DNA from: an uncultured Lachnospiraceae bacterium
Lineage (GTDB): Bacteria; Bacillota; Clostridia; Lachnospirales; Lachnospiraceae
Assembly (NCBI GenBank): GCA_948794795.1
Contig: CAQGLR010000013.1
Span: 27,166-91,165 of the forward strand
Direction of reading: 5' to 3'
DNA: 64,000 nucleotides
Shown: positions 18,806-27,724 of the stretch, piece after piece
Numbering within the stretch: position 1 is the first letter of the stretch
Layout of the letters: each line of letters opens with the position of its first letter
Notes under the pieces: model-generated
Databases searched by the model: none
What the model was told of the DNA's origin: nothing
The model's input: only the letters and a program-made list of their open reading frames with translations
Translations under genes and position numbers: made by a program

Positions 18806-19061
18806 TTCTCCCTTCTCTTTTACACTTTGTACGTGCTCTTTGTTGATATTGACAGTATATCCGGTATTATAAGAATAAAATATAGAATATTTTTTGCTTG
18901 TCATTGAAAATTTTAAGGTTTTTATTGGTAATATATAACAATAAGTTGTAAAAAACAGATATTTTTATAGGTTGGTTTTATATATTGCTTATACAGAATT
19001 AAAAAATATACAATATGGATATACTGGAACTGTACCAATGTGGCTGGTATTATGACAGAAT
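18806..19061 (-). other. Leader region of mglBAC without a recognised gene
   Basis: This AT-rich stretch should contain the mglBAC promoter. A TATAAT-like box lies near 18868-18873 on the minus strand but has no convincing -35 partner. I see no cre-like site or known riboswitch fold. The frame that extends mglB upstream to 18904 has no ribosome binding site or signal peptide of its own. Confidence 0.4.
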
Positions 19062-19165
19062 AAGAAAAAAAGATGCTGTCACAATAAGAATGAAGAATAC
19101 AAGATATAGTATTTTGATAAAATGAAATTCCTATAACTTGTATGGTGTTTTCTTAATGCGGCAGC
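19062..19165 (-). terminator. Long imperfect hairpin with T run, downstream of the BlaR1-like gene
   Basis: Arms at about 19075-19115 and 19130-19165 pair through GCTG, TAAGAA, ATACAAG and TATAG blocks. On the minus strand a run of seven T residues follows at about 19063-19072. It probably ends the blaI-blaR1 transcript before mglB. Confidence 0.55.
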
Positions 19166-19243
19166 CTCATATTTTCAGGAATTAAAAATCCCTAAGTGAG
19201 TTGTCTTTTCTTTTCCCAATCCTGCATTAATATAAATATTAAT

Positions 19244-21970
19244 CTAATTTGCTAAATGAAGAGAAAAAGGTTGTGTTAATGTAAATTCCTTTCCATATTT
19301 CTTACTGCTGTTAAATTTAAGACCTGCTTCTAATATTACATAATGATAGTTTTTTTCTTTGTCACCTTTTTTATAGTATCTTATGGTAATTGATGTTTTT
19401 ATTACAGGTTTGCCATTTTCAATTGTAATGTCGTATGAATTGTTATAGCCAAATTCATATTTATTTGAAAGGCTGTCATCTGAGAGGGTATAACCATAAA
19501 TTTCAAAAGCGCCTCCAGACATAAGTTCTGTCTTTGACTGGAAATTTTTATTATGTGTAATGTTTTTAATCTGGTTTAAAGATTCTATATCTGGACGTTT
19601 CTGGTTCTGGTCATAAAGTTTACAAAATTGTTCTGTAAAGTATCTGGCATTATCTTTTGTAAAGGTATATATTTCAAATACTGAAGATGTAATTATATTA
19701 TAATCTTCATAACTATAATCATAATTGTATTTAATTATAAATAACTGGTCTCCTATATAAAATGCAGTTTCATCTTCGCCATCATTGTCAAAATCACTAT
19801 TTATAAGTTCTGGAAGATTTATTTCTGGAAAGTTTACATCTATTCCTTTCTGGGCTTTTCTTATGCCATGTACACTGTAATGTCCGGAACCTGTATAGAT
19901 TAGGAGGGCGCTTGAATCATGTCTGGCATTTAGATAGTATAATGCTTGGTTTTCTGTAAGATTGCCCAAATAAGTCATTCTCATTTCATTTATAATCCTG
20001 GTTTCATGTTCCATAACTTCTTTAAAATCTTCATCTTTTATATTATTAAGGCTTTTTAATATTTCATTATCTATATTTCCACTAAATACGCCATAAGTAT
20101 AATTTAACACCATTCCTTTATCTTTATAAAATTTATCCCATTTAGCCTGTTTGTTTTTATAATAATTAATTGGTATGGCATTTGAATATTTACTGGCAAA
20201 ATCTAGTGCTACAGGTACATTATAATGTTCTTTTTTAGTTGTATTATAAGTATAATTTTCAAGCCCTTTTTTAACAGACTGTTCTATTTTTTTATCATTA
20301 AGCGGAAGCTGCCATTCATATTTTGTATATGTGAAGTTATCAGACTGTTTCTCTGTATCATCATCAAATATATAGTAGCCTTCTATTTCTTCTGCTTCCA
20401 ATATATTTTTATTATTCTGTGTATTAAATTTATAGGCACGGTATGAATGGTGTGTGTTAGTAACAAATATTCCATCTTTTATTGAAACAGGTTCTCCTGA
20501 GCTGCTGCATGCCATAAATGTTAAAAATTCTACTTCTTTGCGGTCTGTATCATAGTAATATACATTTGCATATGAAGAGGCAGAGGCATCGTTAGAAATT
20601 TCAAATGTCTTTTCAGTTACAAAAAGGAGTGGTATGTTATCTTCTGTATATTGTATACTGAAATATAAATTATCTGTACTGGCAGGCTGGTCTGGTTCAA
20701 GACGGTATATCCATTCAGGGCGGGATAATATATCCTTTTTCATAAATTTTTCAAATGCTTTAATCCTGTTATCTGCAGCAGGGTTATTTATAGGCCTTTC
20801 GGTACTTAAAGATTCAGGCACAGTTGTGTTTACAGGGTTTAAGGCTGCCTGGCTTTTATTAGCTGCCTGGTTTTTATTAACAGAGGATGTACTTCCGCTT
20901 GTCATGCCGCAGCCTGCAAGTATAACAGAAAAGGCTGTTACTAGGGCTATATGGTATTTTTTTAGCCTTCTTTTTTTAGTTATCATTATTAATCTCTCCT
21001 TTAAATTAGTTTTGCTGCTTCCAAGGGATGTTGTAATGCAAAACCTGCCTGGGCGGCTTTTCTGGCTTAGTGTTAAAAGCATTTTGCCATAATCATACCT
21101 TTCATTATTAGTGCAGCTTTTTAAAACTGCTTCATCACATGCAAGTTCTGCATCTTGTTTTGAATAAAATGCTGCTATCCAGACAAAAGGATAGAACCAG
21201 TATATGCCAAGACATATTGTCCGGAGCAGTGCCCATATATTGTCTTTATGTTTAATATGTGTATATTCATGTGCTAAAATTTGTGTTAAGTATTTTTCTT
21301 TGATATTATTGTCTGCTGGAAGATAAACAGCAGGATGGATTATGCCTGTAAGACATGGGGTCTTTACAATATATGATATGTATACGGGTATATTACTGCT
21401 GCTTTTAAACATAAGCCGCCTGCTTCTTTTGAGTTTTTTGTAAAATATTGAATTGGATATTATGATAAATATAAAGAATATTATACTTCCTGATATCCAT
21501 ATAACAGCTGCAGGTTTTATAAACTTGTTTTGTGTTTGTGGTTTTGTGTCTTTAGCCAGGTCTGCAGGTATATTTTCTTCAATATTTTTTATATCTGGTT
21601 TTCCGCTTGTAATTATTATATTATTTTTAACTGTGCTATTTATATTAGTATTTTTCTCATTTTTGTTTATAAACTGTTCTGTTGTATTTTTATTGTTGGT
21701 TTTGTTGTTATTTTTATTTTCTTCTGGTTTATTATTAATTGTAGTTTTTTCTTCTTTGGCGGGCTGGACATTTTTCTTATTGTCTGTAATATTTACCAGG
21801 TTCATTATGCTTAAAGGGCTTTCAATAATGGTTACTGGAACCAGAAGGCGTAAAAGTACTAATCCCCATAATGGGTATAATATTAAAAAACTTAATTTAT
21901 TTTTAAACAGAAACCTTATAATAAGGATTACAGTTACCATTAAGGCTGATGTGAGAAATAGTGTAACCAT
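19244..21970 (-). CDS. BlaR1/MecR1-like M56 family membrane metallopeptidase with novel sensor region
   Basis: This is a predicted signal-transducing antirepressor whose cytoplasmic zinc protease would inactivate the adjacent BlaI-like repressor. It has 908 residues from an ATG at 21970, preceded by GGAGG. Transmembrane segments lie at about 1-20, 30-50, 155-180 and 335-355. The protease motif is canonical, HEYTHIKHKD, with the downstream ELACDE. The extracellular part from about residue 360 shows no penicillin-binding SxxK/KTG set. It has a Ser/Asn-rich linker, a region with DFDNDGEDE and a beta-rich C-terminus. A Lys/Asn-rich low-complexity stretch lies at about 70-130. It follows the repressor gene by 46 bases. 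The ligand is unknown. Confidence 0.85.
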   Translation of the reverse strand: MVTLFLTSALMVTVILIIRFLFKNKLSFLILYPLWGLVLLRLLVPVTIIESPLSIMNLVNITDNKKNVQPAKEEKTTINNKPEENKNNNKTNNKNTTEQFINKNEKNTNINSTVKNNIIITSGKPDIKNIEENIPADLAKDTKPQTQNKFIKPAAVIWISGSIIFFIFIIISNSIFYKKLKRSRRLMFKSSSNIPVYISYIVKTPCLTGIIHPAVYLPADNNIKEKYLTQILAHEYTHIKHKDNIWALLRTICLGIYWFYPFVWIAAFYSKQDAELACDEAVLKSCTNNERYDYGKMLLTLSQKSRPGRFCITTSLGSSKTNLKERLIMITKKRRLKKYHIALVTAFSVILAGCGMTSGSTSSVNKNQAANKSQAALNPVNTTVPESLSTERPINNPAADNRIKAFEKFMKKDILSRPEWIYRLEPDQPASTDNLYFSIQYTEDNIPLLFVTEKTFEISNDASASSYANVYYYDTDRKEVEFLTFMACSSSGEPVSIKDGIFVTNTHHSYRAYKFNTQNNKNILEAEEIEGYYIFDDDTEKQSDNFTYTKYEWQLPLNDKKIEQSVKKGLENYTYNTTKKEHYNVPVALDFASKYSNAIPINYYKNKQAKWDKFYKDKGMVLNYTYGVFSGNIDNEILKSLNNIKDEDFKEVMEHETRIINEMRMTYLGNLTENQALYYLNARHDSSALLIYTGSGHYSVHGIRKAQKGIDVNFPEINLPELINSDFDNDGEDETAFYIGDQLFIIKYNYDYSYEDYNIITSSVFEIYTFTKDNARYFTEQFCKLYDQNQKRPDIESLNQIKNITHNKNFQSKTELMSGGAFEIYGYTLSDDSLSNKYEFGYNNSYDITIENGKPVIKTSITIRYYKKGDKEKNYHYVILEAGLKFNSSKKYGKEFTLTQPFSLHLAN

Positions 21971-22016
21971 GTCTGCCTCCAATCCTGGATGTAGATTTTT
22001 GTATTATTATATGTAT

Positions 22017-22379
22017 TTATTTTTTTAACTTTTGTAATATCTGTTCAAGTTCTGATATATCTTTGTCACTAAGTTCATTTTTGGCTACAAGTGCAGACAT
22101 CATCATACTTATACTGCCATTATATATGCGGTTTAGGAAATTTTTTGTTTCTTTTTGTGCAACTTCATCACGTCTGGCATTTGCATAGAAATACTTTGTA
22201 CGTCCTTTTTCTTCATGTCTTATAAGATTTTTTTCTTCCATGCGTTTGAGCATTGTTGCACAGGTGCTTTTAGCCCAGCCTTGTGTTTTATTAAGCCTGG
22301 TGAAGATGGACATAAGTGTCTGGGGTTCTTCTTCCCATAAACATTCTAGTACATACCATTCACTTCCTGTTACTTTCAA
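22017..22379 (-). CDS. BlaI/MecI/CopY family transcriptional repressor
   Basis: The 120-residue winged-helix repressor begins at a TTG codon with GGAGG ten bases upstream. No ATG fits the family N-terminus, which normally starts near KxTxSEWxVL as here (KVTGSEWYVLECLW). The DNA-binding helices include TRLNKTQGWAKSTCATMLKRM, and the C-terminal dimerisation region ends in Lys-Lys. Members are cleaved after a BlaR1-type protein senses its signal. Its promoter overlaps GTCTA/TAGAC half-sites, indicating autorepression of the blaI-blaR1 pair. Confidence 0.9.
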   Translation of the reverse strand: MKVTGSEWYVLECLWEEEPQTLMSIFTRLNKTQGWAKSTCATMLKRMEEKNLIRHEEKGRTKYFYANARRDEVAQKETKNFLNRIYNGSISMMMSALVAKNELSDKDISELEQILQKLKK

Positions 22380-22406
22380 TGTTTATATACCTCCTTATAT
22401 TATTTG

Positions 22407-22452
22407 GTCTAATCTGTAGACTTATAATAACACCATAGGTCTATATTGTCAA
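22407..22452 (-). promoter_or_regulatory. Promoter and candidate operator of the BlaI-like repressor gene
   Basis: On the minus strand TTGACA (22447-22452) and TATTAT (22424-22429) are 17 bases apart. A 15-base inverted repeat GTCTA-N5-TAGAC at 22407-22421 lies just after the -10 box, and a third half-site GTCTA is at 22439-22443 between the boxes. BlaI-type operators in Firmicutes usually contain TACA/TGTA-centred inverted repeats, and TGTAGAC fits one half. Confidence 0.6.
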
Positions 22453-22597
22453 CCAGTTTTGTTATCTTTTTATTTCCTTTTATTACATAATATGGTAATG
22501 TTATGGATGTATATATGTGTTTGTGTATTGCGAATATATACTTGGCTTTTGCAAAAAATATGGTATCAGGATTTTTTATGAATGGAGGGATAGTATA

Positions 22598-24547
22598 ATG
22601 AAGGATAATTTTATAAAGGTTGCTGCTATTACGCCAGATATACGGGTGGGTGATACAGAGTTTAATACAGAAAGTATTATTAAAGATATCCATGCAGCAG
22701 CAGCAGAAGGGGTTAAACTTGCTGTTTTTCCGGAGTTATGTATAACTGGTTACACATGTGGCGACCTTTTTCTGCAGGATACGCTTTTAAATGGAGCCAT
22801 AGACGGGCTTGCAAAAATTTGTAATACATCAGATGATATTGATATGGTTATTGTTATAGGGCTTCCTTTTATGTATATGGGCAGGCTCTATAATGTTGCT
22901 GCTGTAATCCATAATGGTATTTTGCTTGGCATGGTTCCTAAACAGAATATCCCTAATTATTCTGAGTTCTATGAGGCAAGACATTTTGCACCAGCACCTT
23001 CTAAAACAGATATTATTAATATCCCAGGGCTTGGTGTAGCTGGTGAGGGTATAAGTTTTGGTGCAAAGATTCTGTTTGAGGCTTTAAATATGCCTAGTTT
23101 TATGCTTGGCATAGATATATGTGAGGATTTGTGGATGCCTGTGCCTCCGTCATGTTACCATGTGATGGCTTCTGCAACTGTTATTGCTAACTTGTCTGCA
23201 AGTGATGAAACGACAGGTAAGAATAATTACCGTAAGGAACTTGTAAGCAGCCAGTCCGCAAGGCTTGTGTGTGGTTATATTTATGCGGATGCAGGGGAGG
23301 GGGAGTCTTCTACAGACCTTGTTTTTTCAGGCCATAATATTATTGCAGAAAATGGCAATGTGCTTGTTGAGTCAAAGCGGTTTAGCAACCAGATGGTTAT
23401 TAGTGAGATAGACCTTGGAAGGCTTGCAAGTGAAAGAAGGCGTATGACAACTTTTAATATAAAATCTCCTGCAGAATCAGGGTATATGGTAATGGGATTT
23501 GAATTTTGTGATATTTCTGAAACTGTGCTTACAAGGAAATATCCACGTACCCCGTTTGTTCCAGGAAATGAATCTGATATGGAACAGCGCTGTAGTGAAA
23601 TACTGGCTATCCAGGCAATGGGGCTTAAGAAACGTCTTGCCCATACAAATTGTAAAAATGTGGTAGTCGGCATATCAGGAGGGCTTGATTCAACCCTTGC
23701 ATTAATTGTAACTGTAAAGGCATTTGATATGCTTGGGCTTGACAGAAGTGGCATACAGTCTGTTACTATGCCTTGTTTTGGGACTACTGGCAGGACATAT
23801 AATAATTCGTGTAATCTTGCTAAAAAGCTTGGTACTACGTTAAAAGAAGTTCCAATACATGAGGCTGTAAACCTGCATTTCCGTGATATTGGACATGACA
23901 GTAGTGAGCATGATGTTACTTATGAAAATGCACAGGCAAGACAGCGTACTTTTATACTTATGGATATAGCGAACCAGGCGGGTGGCATGGTAGTAGGTAC
24001 TGGAGATATGTCTGAACTTGCACTTGGATGGGCGACATACAATGGTGACCATATGTCTATGTATGGTGTAAACTGTTCTGTCCCTAAGACACTTGTAAGG
24101 TATCTTGTACTTTATTATGCCAGGACATGCAATGACCAGGAACTGGGTGATATCCTTATGGATGTGCTTGATACTCCTGTAAGTCCTGAACTTCTGCCGC
24201 CAAAGGATGGTGAAATATCACAAAAGACAGAAGACCTTGTAGGTCCTTATGAACTGCATGACTTTTTCTTGTATTATATGATGCGTTTTGGGTATACGCC
24301 TTCTAAAATATACAGGCTTGCAAAATATACTTTTGACGGGGCTTATAGTGAAGATATAATATATAAATGGCTGTGTACATTTTACCGCAGGTTCTTTTCA
24401 CAGCAGTTTAAACGTTCATGTCTTCCAGATGGCCCAAAAGTGGGAAGTGTTGCACTTTCACCACGTGGTGACTGGAGGATGCCGAGTGATGCATCTGTAA
24501 ATATGTGGATAAAAGATTTAGAGCAAATACAGGCTGGCAATAACTAA
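22598..24547 (+). CDS. nadE: Glutamine-dependent NAD+ synthetase
   Basis: This enzyme amidates nicotinic acid adenine dinucleotide to NAD+, the last step of NAD biosynthesis, using glutamine as ammonia source. The 649 residues comprise an N-terminal nitrilase-type glutaminase with the Glu46-Lys115-Cys175 triad (FPELC, PKQN, DICEDLW). A C-terminal ATP pyrophosphatase synthetase domain has SGGLDST near residue 358. The start at 22598 has GGAGG nine bases upstream; the frame extends to 22517 without support. It stands alone between two BlaR1-like genes. Confidence 0.95.
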   Translation: MKDNFIKVAAITPDIRVGDTEFNTESIIKDIHAAAAEGVKLAVFPELCITGYTCGDLFLQDTLLNGAIDGLAKICNTSDDIDMVIVIGLPFMYMGRLYNVAAVIHNGILLGMVPKQNIPNYSEFYEARHFAPAPSKTDIINIPGLGVAGEGISFGAKILFEALNMPSFMLGIDICEDLWMPVPPSCYHVMASATVIANLSASDETTGKNNYRKELVSSQSARLVCGYIYADAGEGESSTDLVFSGHNIIAENGNVLVESKRFSNQMVISEIDLGRLASERRRMTTFNIKSPAESGYMVMGFEFCDISETVLTRKYPRTPFVPGNESDMEQRCSEILAIQAMGLKKRLAHTNCKNVVVGISGGLDSTLALIVTVKAFDMLGLDRSGIQSVTMPCFGTTGRTYNNSCNLAKKLGTTLKEVPIHEAVNLHFRDIGHDSSEHDVTYENAQARQRTFILMDIANQAGGMVVGTGDMSELALGWATYNGDHMSMYGVNCSVPKTLVRYLVLYYARTCNDQELGDILMDVLDTPVSPELLPPKDGEISQKTEDLVGPYELHDFFLYYMMRFGYTPSKIYRLAKYTFDGAYSEDIIYKWLCTFYRRFFSQQFKRSCLPDGPKVGSVALSPRGDWRMPSDASVNMWIKDLEQIQAGNN

Positions 24548-24569
24548 TTTAAAATATATGGAGTGCAGC

Positions 24570-26681
24570 ATGGATTTATTATATAAGCTTTTTTATACAG
24601 TATTTTCTATGAGTGTTATAATTGCTGTAATTGTGCCAGTTGTCCTTGTGCTGCGGCTGCTGCTTGCCAAAGCGCCAAAGATATGTATTGTGTATTTATG
24701 GCTTCTGGTTTTCTTCAGGGGTATATGCCCAGCAGCTTTATCGAGTACGTTTAGCATTGTGAAGGCATGGAACAGGAAGTTTCATGTACTGCTGTCCCAG
24801 ACTGGTCTTGAGGTGGCTGGCAGTACAGGTATTATGAAAGGCTGGACCAATGTATTTACTAATGATATTTCTGTTAATAGAAGTTATATGGCATGTACTT
24901 ATATATGGTGTGCAGGAATGGCAGGTTTGTGTATAATTTTATTTGTGCATGGAAGAAAATCAAAGGGTGTAATTAAGGATGCTGTGCATATATATGACAG
25001 GGTGTACCAGTCTAAACGGCTGGAAAGCCCGGTTATAACAGGGATTTTTGTTTTGAAACAGTATCTTCCCACAGATATAAAGGTGAATGATATAAAATAT
25101 CTTTTACAGCATTTTGAAACACATAGAAAAAGAAAAGATGGTATAAAAAGATTTTTGGCTTCTTTGGTAGTTATTGTCCATTGGTTTAATCCGTTAATAT
25201 GGGTTGCATACCATTTTTTGTGTGTTGATATTGAAATGGCAGCAGATGAAATGGTGGTGAAAAATAATGGGCAGGCTTCTGCAAATGGATATGCACAGGA
25301 AATTTTTAATTTAAAAGGAACTTCTAATAAAAGAATACTTTCTCCTTATTTTTCTGGTGAAAGGTATTTACAGCCAAGGGTATACAGGCTGCTGCACATA
25401 CAACAAGGAAGCAAGGGATATACATGTCTTGCTTTGCTTACGCTGTTTTTGTGTTTTGCATGGACATTTTTGTTAAGACCATTACAAATACTATGGGCTG
25501 GAGGTACATGGGGAATAGAATATGAAACAGGAACAAACGGCAGCCTTTTTAATGACAGGGAAGATATTGTTGTGGCAAGCCTTGATACAACTTCACCTTC
25601 TGGGTTTGGAAGAACTTTGCAGCTTGTAATGACATCAGGTACATATGATAAAGGCAGTGGTTATACTGGTGATTTTCTTATAAGGTTAAGTGATGGTTAT
25701 GACCCAGAGATTGCCAAAGCAGAACTTAATTATTATTTTAATGATATAAAAGATGGAAATATGCATTTTGGAGAAGAAACAAAGTTATATGCATATGATT
25801 ATAATGGTGATGGCACAAATGAAATTGTAATTGGCCAGCAGGTGGAAGTTTCTGGCAACAGGTGGAAGGAAATAACTGGTTCTAAAAGAAAAGGAGATGA
25901 GGTTTTAAATGAATATTATATCTGGAATATTGAGGAAACTTCATTAAAAAAGGTTTCAGATGCAATTTATGATACATCAGGCAGGGAGCCCGCATCATGC
26001 CAGTTTGATATACCTGAAATGACTACCAGGGTATTTATTACAGAACTTCAAGGTAAAAAGATGTACTATGTATGGAATACAGGACAGGAAAGATACCAGC
26101 AGATGGAACTGGAGGAAGATGATATTAAAAAATACAGGACAGATTATAATGGTCCTGCTAGCGGAGATGGTGAAAAAAATTCACATACTCTTGAAAGTAA
26201 TGGAACTGCCCTTATAGAAATAAAAACACAAAAAGATGCAAGTGGAAGTGAAGTTATAAAGGAAATTATTTTAAATCCTGGTACGTCTTCAAGGAAAATG
26301 AAAACAGCAGAAGGGTATTTCTGTGATATAAAATGGGTGATGGCTGCTGATGGAATTACAGGCAGGTATGCAGTCCTTATTTATAATGGATTAAAAGCAC
26401 AGACCTTTATAATATATGATTTAGAAGAACAGGATGTATACTATTCCCATGAGGATGGGAATAATATCCTTAATGAAACTTATAAAAAATATAATGGGAA
26501 CGGTGCTGGGTTTAATGAGGATAGTCCTACAGTATATACTCTTATGGAAAAAGACGGAGATATGCTTAAAATAGGTTTTGCTGCAAGTTCTAATGATGGG
26601 GCAGCAGTTAATGGCAGCTATGTATATAATACAGTTACAAAAAATATTTCAAACTTTAGTTATATGCAGGACAGGAACTAA
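24570..26681 (+). CDS. BlaR1-like M56 family membrane protein with degenerate zinc motif
   Basis: The 703-residue protein starts at 24570, where GGAG lies six bases upstream. Transmembrane segments are at about 10-30, 35-55, 110-130 and 285-305. The region matching the M56 protease reads LLQHFETHRKRKD instead of the usual HExxH-containing sequence. Both zinc histidines remain, but the catalytic Glu is replaced by Phe and a Glu sits one place later. The third-ligand region MAADEM is kept. The extracellular half has DYNGDGTNE, similar to a motif in the other BlaR1-like protein, and is beta-rich. No BlaI-like gene is adjacent. It may be a signalling pseudo-protease. It begins 22 bases after nadE. 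Confidence 0.75.
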   Translation: MDLLYKLFYTVFSMSVIIAVIVPVVLVLRLLLAKAPKICIVYLWLLVFFRGICPAALSSTFSIVKAWNRKFHVLLSQTGLEVAGSTGIMKGWTNVFTNDISVNRSYMACTYIWCAGMAGLCIILFVHGRKSKGVIKDAVHIYDRVYQSKRLESPVITGIFVLKQYLPTDIKVNDIKYLLQHFETHRKRKDGIKRFLASLVVIVHWFNPLIWVAYHFLCVDIEMAADEMVVKNNGQASANGYAQEIFNLKGTSNKRILSPYFSGERYLQPRVYRLLHIQQGSKGYTCLALLTLFLCFAWTFLLRPLQILWAGGTWGIEYETGTNGSLFNDREDIVVASLDTTSPSGFGRTLQLVMTSGTYDKGSGYTGDFLIRLSDGYDPEIAKAELNYYFNDIKDGNMHFGEETKLYAYDYNGDGTNEIVIGQQVEVSGNRWKEITGSKRKGDEVLNEYYIWNIEETSLKKVSDAIYDTSGREPASCQFDIPEMTTRVFITELQGKKMYYVWNTGQERYQQMELEEDDIKKYRTDYNGPASGDGEKNSHTLESNGTALIEIKTQKDASGSEVIKEIILNPGTSSRKMKTAEGYFCDIKWVMAADGITGRYAVLIYNGLKAQTFIIYDLEEQDVYYSHEDGNNILNETYKKYNGNGAGFNEDSPTVYTLMEKDGDMLKIGFAASSNDGAAVNGSYVYNTVTKNISNFSYMQDRN

Positions 26682-26730
26682 TGGAAAATACAAAAAGGGG
26701 ATATCGTTGCTGAATATGTGCGGTACCCCT

Positions 26731-27204
26731 TTAAATGTTTTCAATATAAGATGTATATTTGTTAAAATTGCCTGAGTAGATTGTTTTAAGAAGTGAGTCA
26801 GCATTGCGCAGTGCTGATGCTATAGTAGAATTTGACAATATTCCGCTTTCCATTGCATCAGCAAATTCATCCATGTCAACAACTTCAACGTGCCCGTCAG
26901 GATATATAAGTATATCAATTAATAAATCATTAAATGTAAATGAATTAGTTTCTTTATTATGGACTGTTTCAATAATATCACAGTACCAGTATACAAGGCT
27001 GCCGTTTTCATTAAATATTTTGCTGACTTTGATGCCATCATTTATAAAATACGCAGAAATACCATTATTTATATCATGCCTGGGTTTTAAAACATTCCAT
27101 TTTGTAATGATAATGTTGTCGTTGAAATGTATAATATTGTCGTTTTTTAGTTCAATTATTTCCTCAGGTATGAAACGTTTGCGGAATAGCCGTATATTGT
27201 CCAT
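26731..27204 (-). CDS. DUF402 domain protein
   Basis: The 157-residue soluble protein matches the DUF402 family, whose characterised members include nucleoside di- and triphosphatases and a phosphate-ester hydrolase in fosfomycin synthesis. Family hallmarks are the beta-barrel sequence with YWYCDI, the acidic FNDLLIDILIYPDGHVEVVD stretch and DEFADAMESGIL. The actual substrate cannot be predicted. The gene is convergent with the preceding BlaR1-like gene, with about 49 bases between. A GGGA sequence precedes the ATG. Confidence 0.85.
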   Translation of the reverse strand: MDNIRLFRKRFIPEEIIELKNDNIIHFNDNIIITKWNVLKPRHDINNGISAYFINDGIKVSKIFNENGSLVYWYCDIIETVHNKETNSFTFNDLLIDILIYPDGHVEVVDMDEFADAMESGILSNSTIASALRNADSLLKTIYSGNFNKYTSYIENI

Positions 27205-27370
27205 GATATGTCCCCATTCTATAATATATTTTGTGAAAAAAAGTATTGGAATAATTATAATAGTGTAATGATGTAATGTAAAGAAGTAATCATAATTTTT
27301 TTAAAAACATTTATACACAATCCTGGATAAGGCATAATTATACTTAATATTTTATAGTTGTTAATATAAC

Positions 27371-27530
27371 GCAGGTTCCATGTCCCAGTTAAACATATTC
27401 CATCCAGGGGCACGTTCCCACTGCATTGGAAACGCAGCAGTGCATAGAATCTGACAAGACCAGATTCAAGCACTGGCGTTTCCAAAGCGCCCCTTTAATG
27501 GAATATGTTTAACTGGGACATTGGAACTGC
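27371..27530. repeat. 160-bp near-perfect palindromic element (element 2)
   Basis: The outer arms, about 30 bases around CCCAGTTAAACATATTCC, pair with one extra base. Inside, GGGGC/GCCCC, TTGGAAACGC/GCGTTTCCAA, CAGTGC/GCACTG and GAATCTG/CAGATTC pair in order around a 7-base loop ACAAGAC at about 27453-27460. As RNA it would form one very long hairpin. It carries no convincing gene. Its sequence differs from element 1 but the architecture is similar. Confidence 0.8.
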
Positions 27531-27670
27531 TGTGTACATTATATTTATATAATATGTAGCATTACAAGCCTGTTTACAGTGCTGATAAGGGAAAATGAGG
27601 GAAAGAAAAAACTATAATATCAAATAACAAATAATGAAAAGGGAATCTGTCTGAAAGATATGCTTTTTCT

Positions 27671-27724
27671 TTATTGGTTATCCATCATTAAATAATCAAG
27701 GCTCACTCTTAGTGTGTCAGCAAT
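27671..27724 (-). pseudogene. C-terminal remnant of an XRE/Cro-type HTH regulator
   Basis: On the minus strand a frame ending at 27671 encodes IADTLRVSLDYLMMDNQ. This matches the end of the helix-turn-helix domain of XRE-family regulators, where IADxLxVSLDYLL is common. The frame overlaps the 3' end of the 502-residue gene in another reading frame. No start or N-terminal helices are present, so it is a fragment. Confidence 0.6.

Noticed and set aside
18806..19243. Possible riboswitch upstream of mglB
   Set aside because: I could not match the region to any known riboswitch core; the only clear structure is the terminator-like hairpin at 19075-19165.
21453..22028. 191-codon plus-strand hydrophobic frame
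   Set aside because: It mirrors the Asn/Lys-rich part of the BlaR1-like gene; runs of Phe, Leu and Val arise from antisense A-rich codons.
27255..27485. 76-codon minus-strand frame crossing element 2
   Set aside because: It is produced by the palindrome itself, has no ribosome binding site and no recognisable domain.
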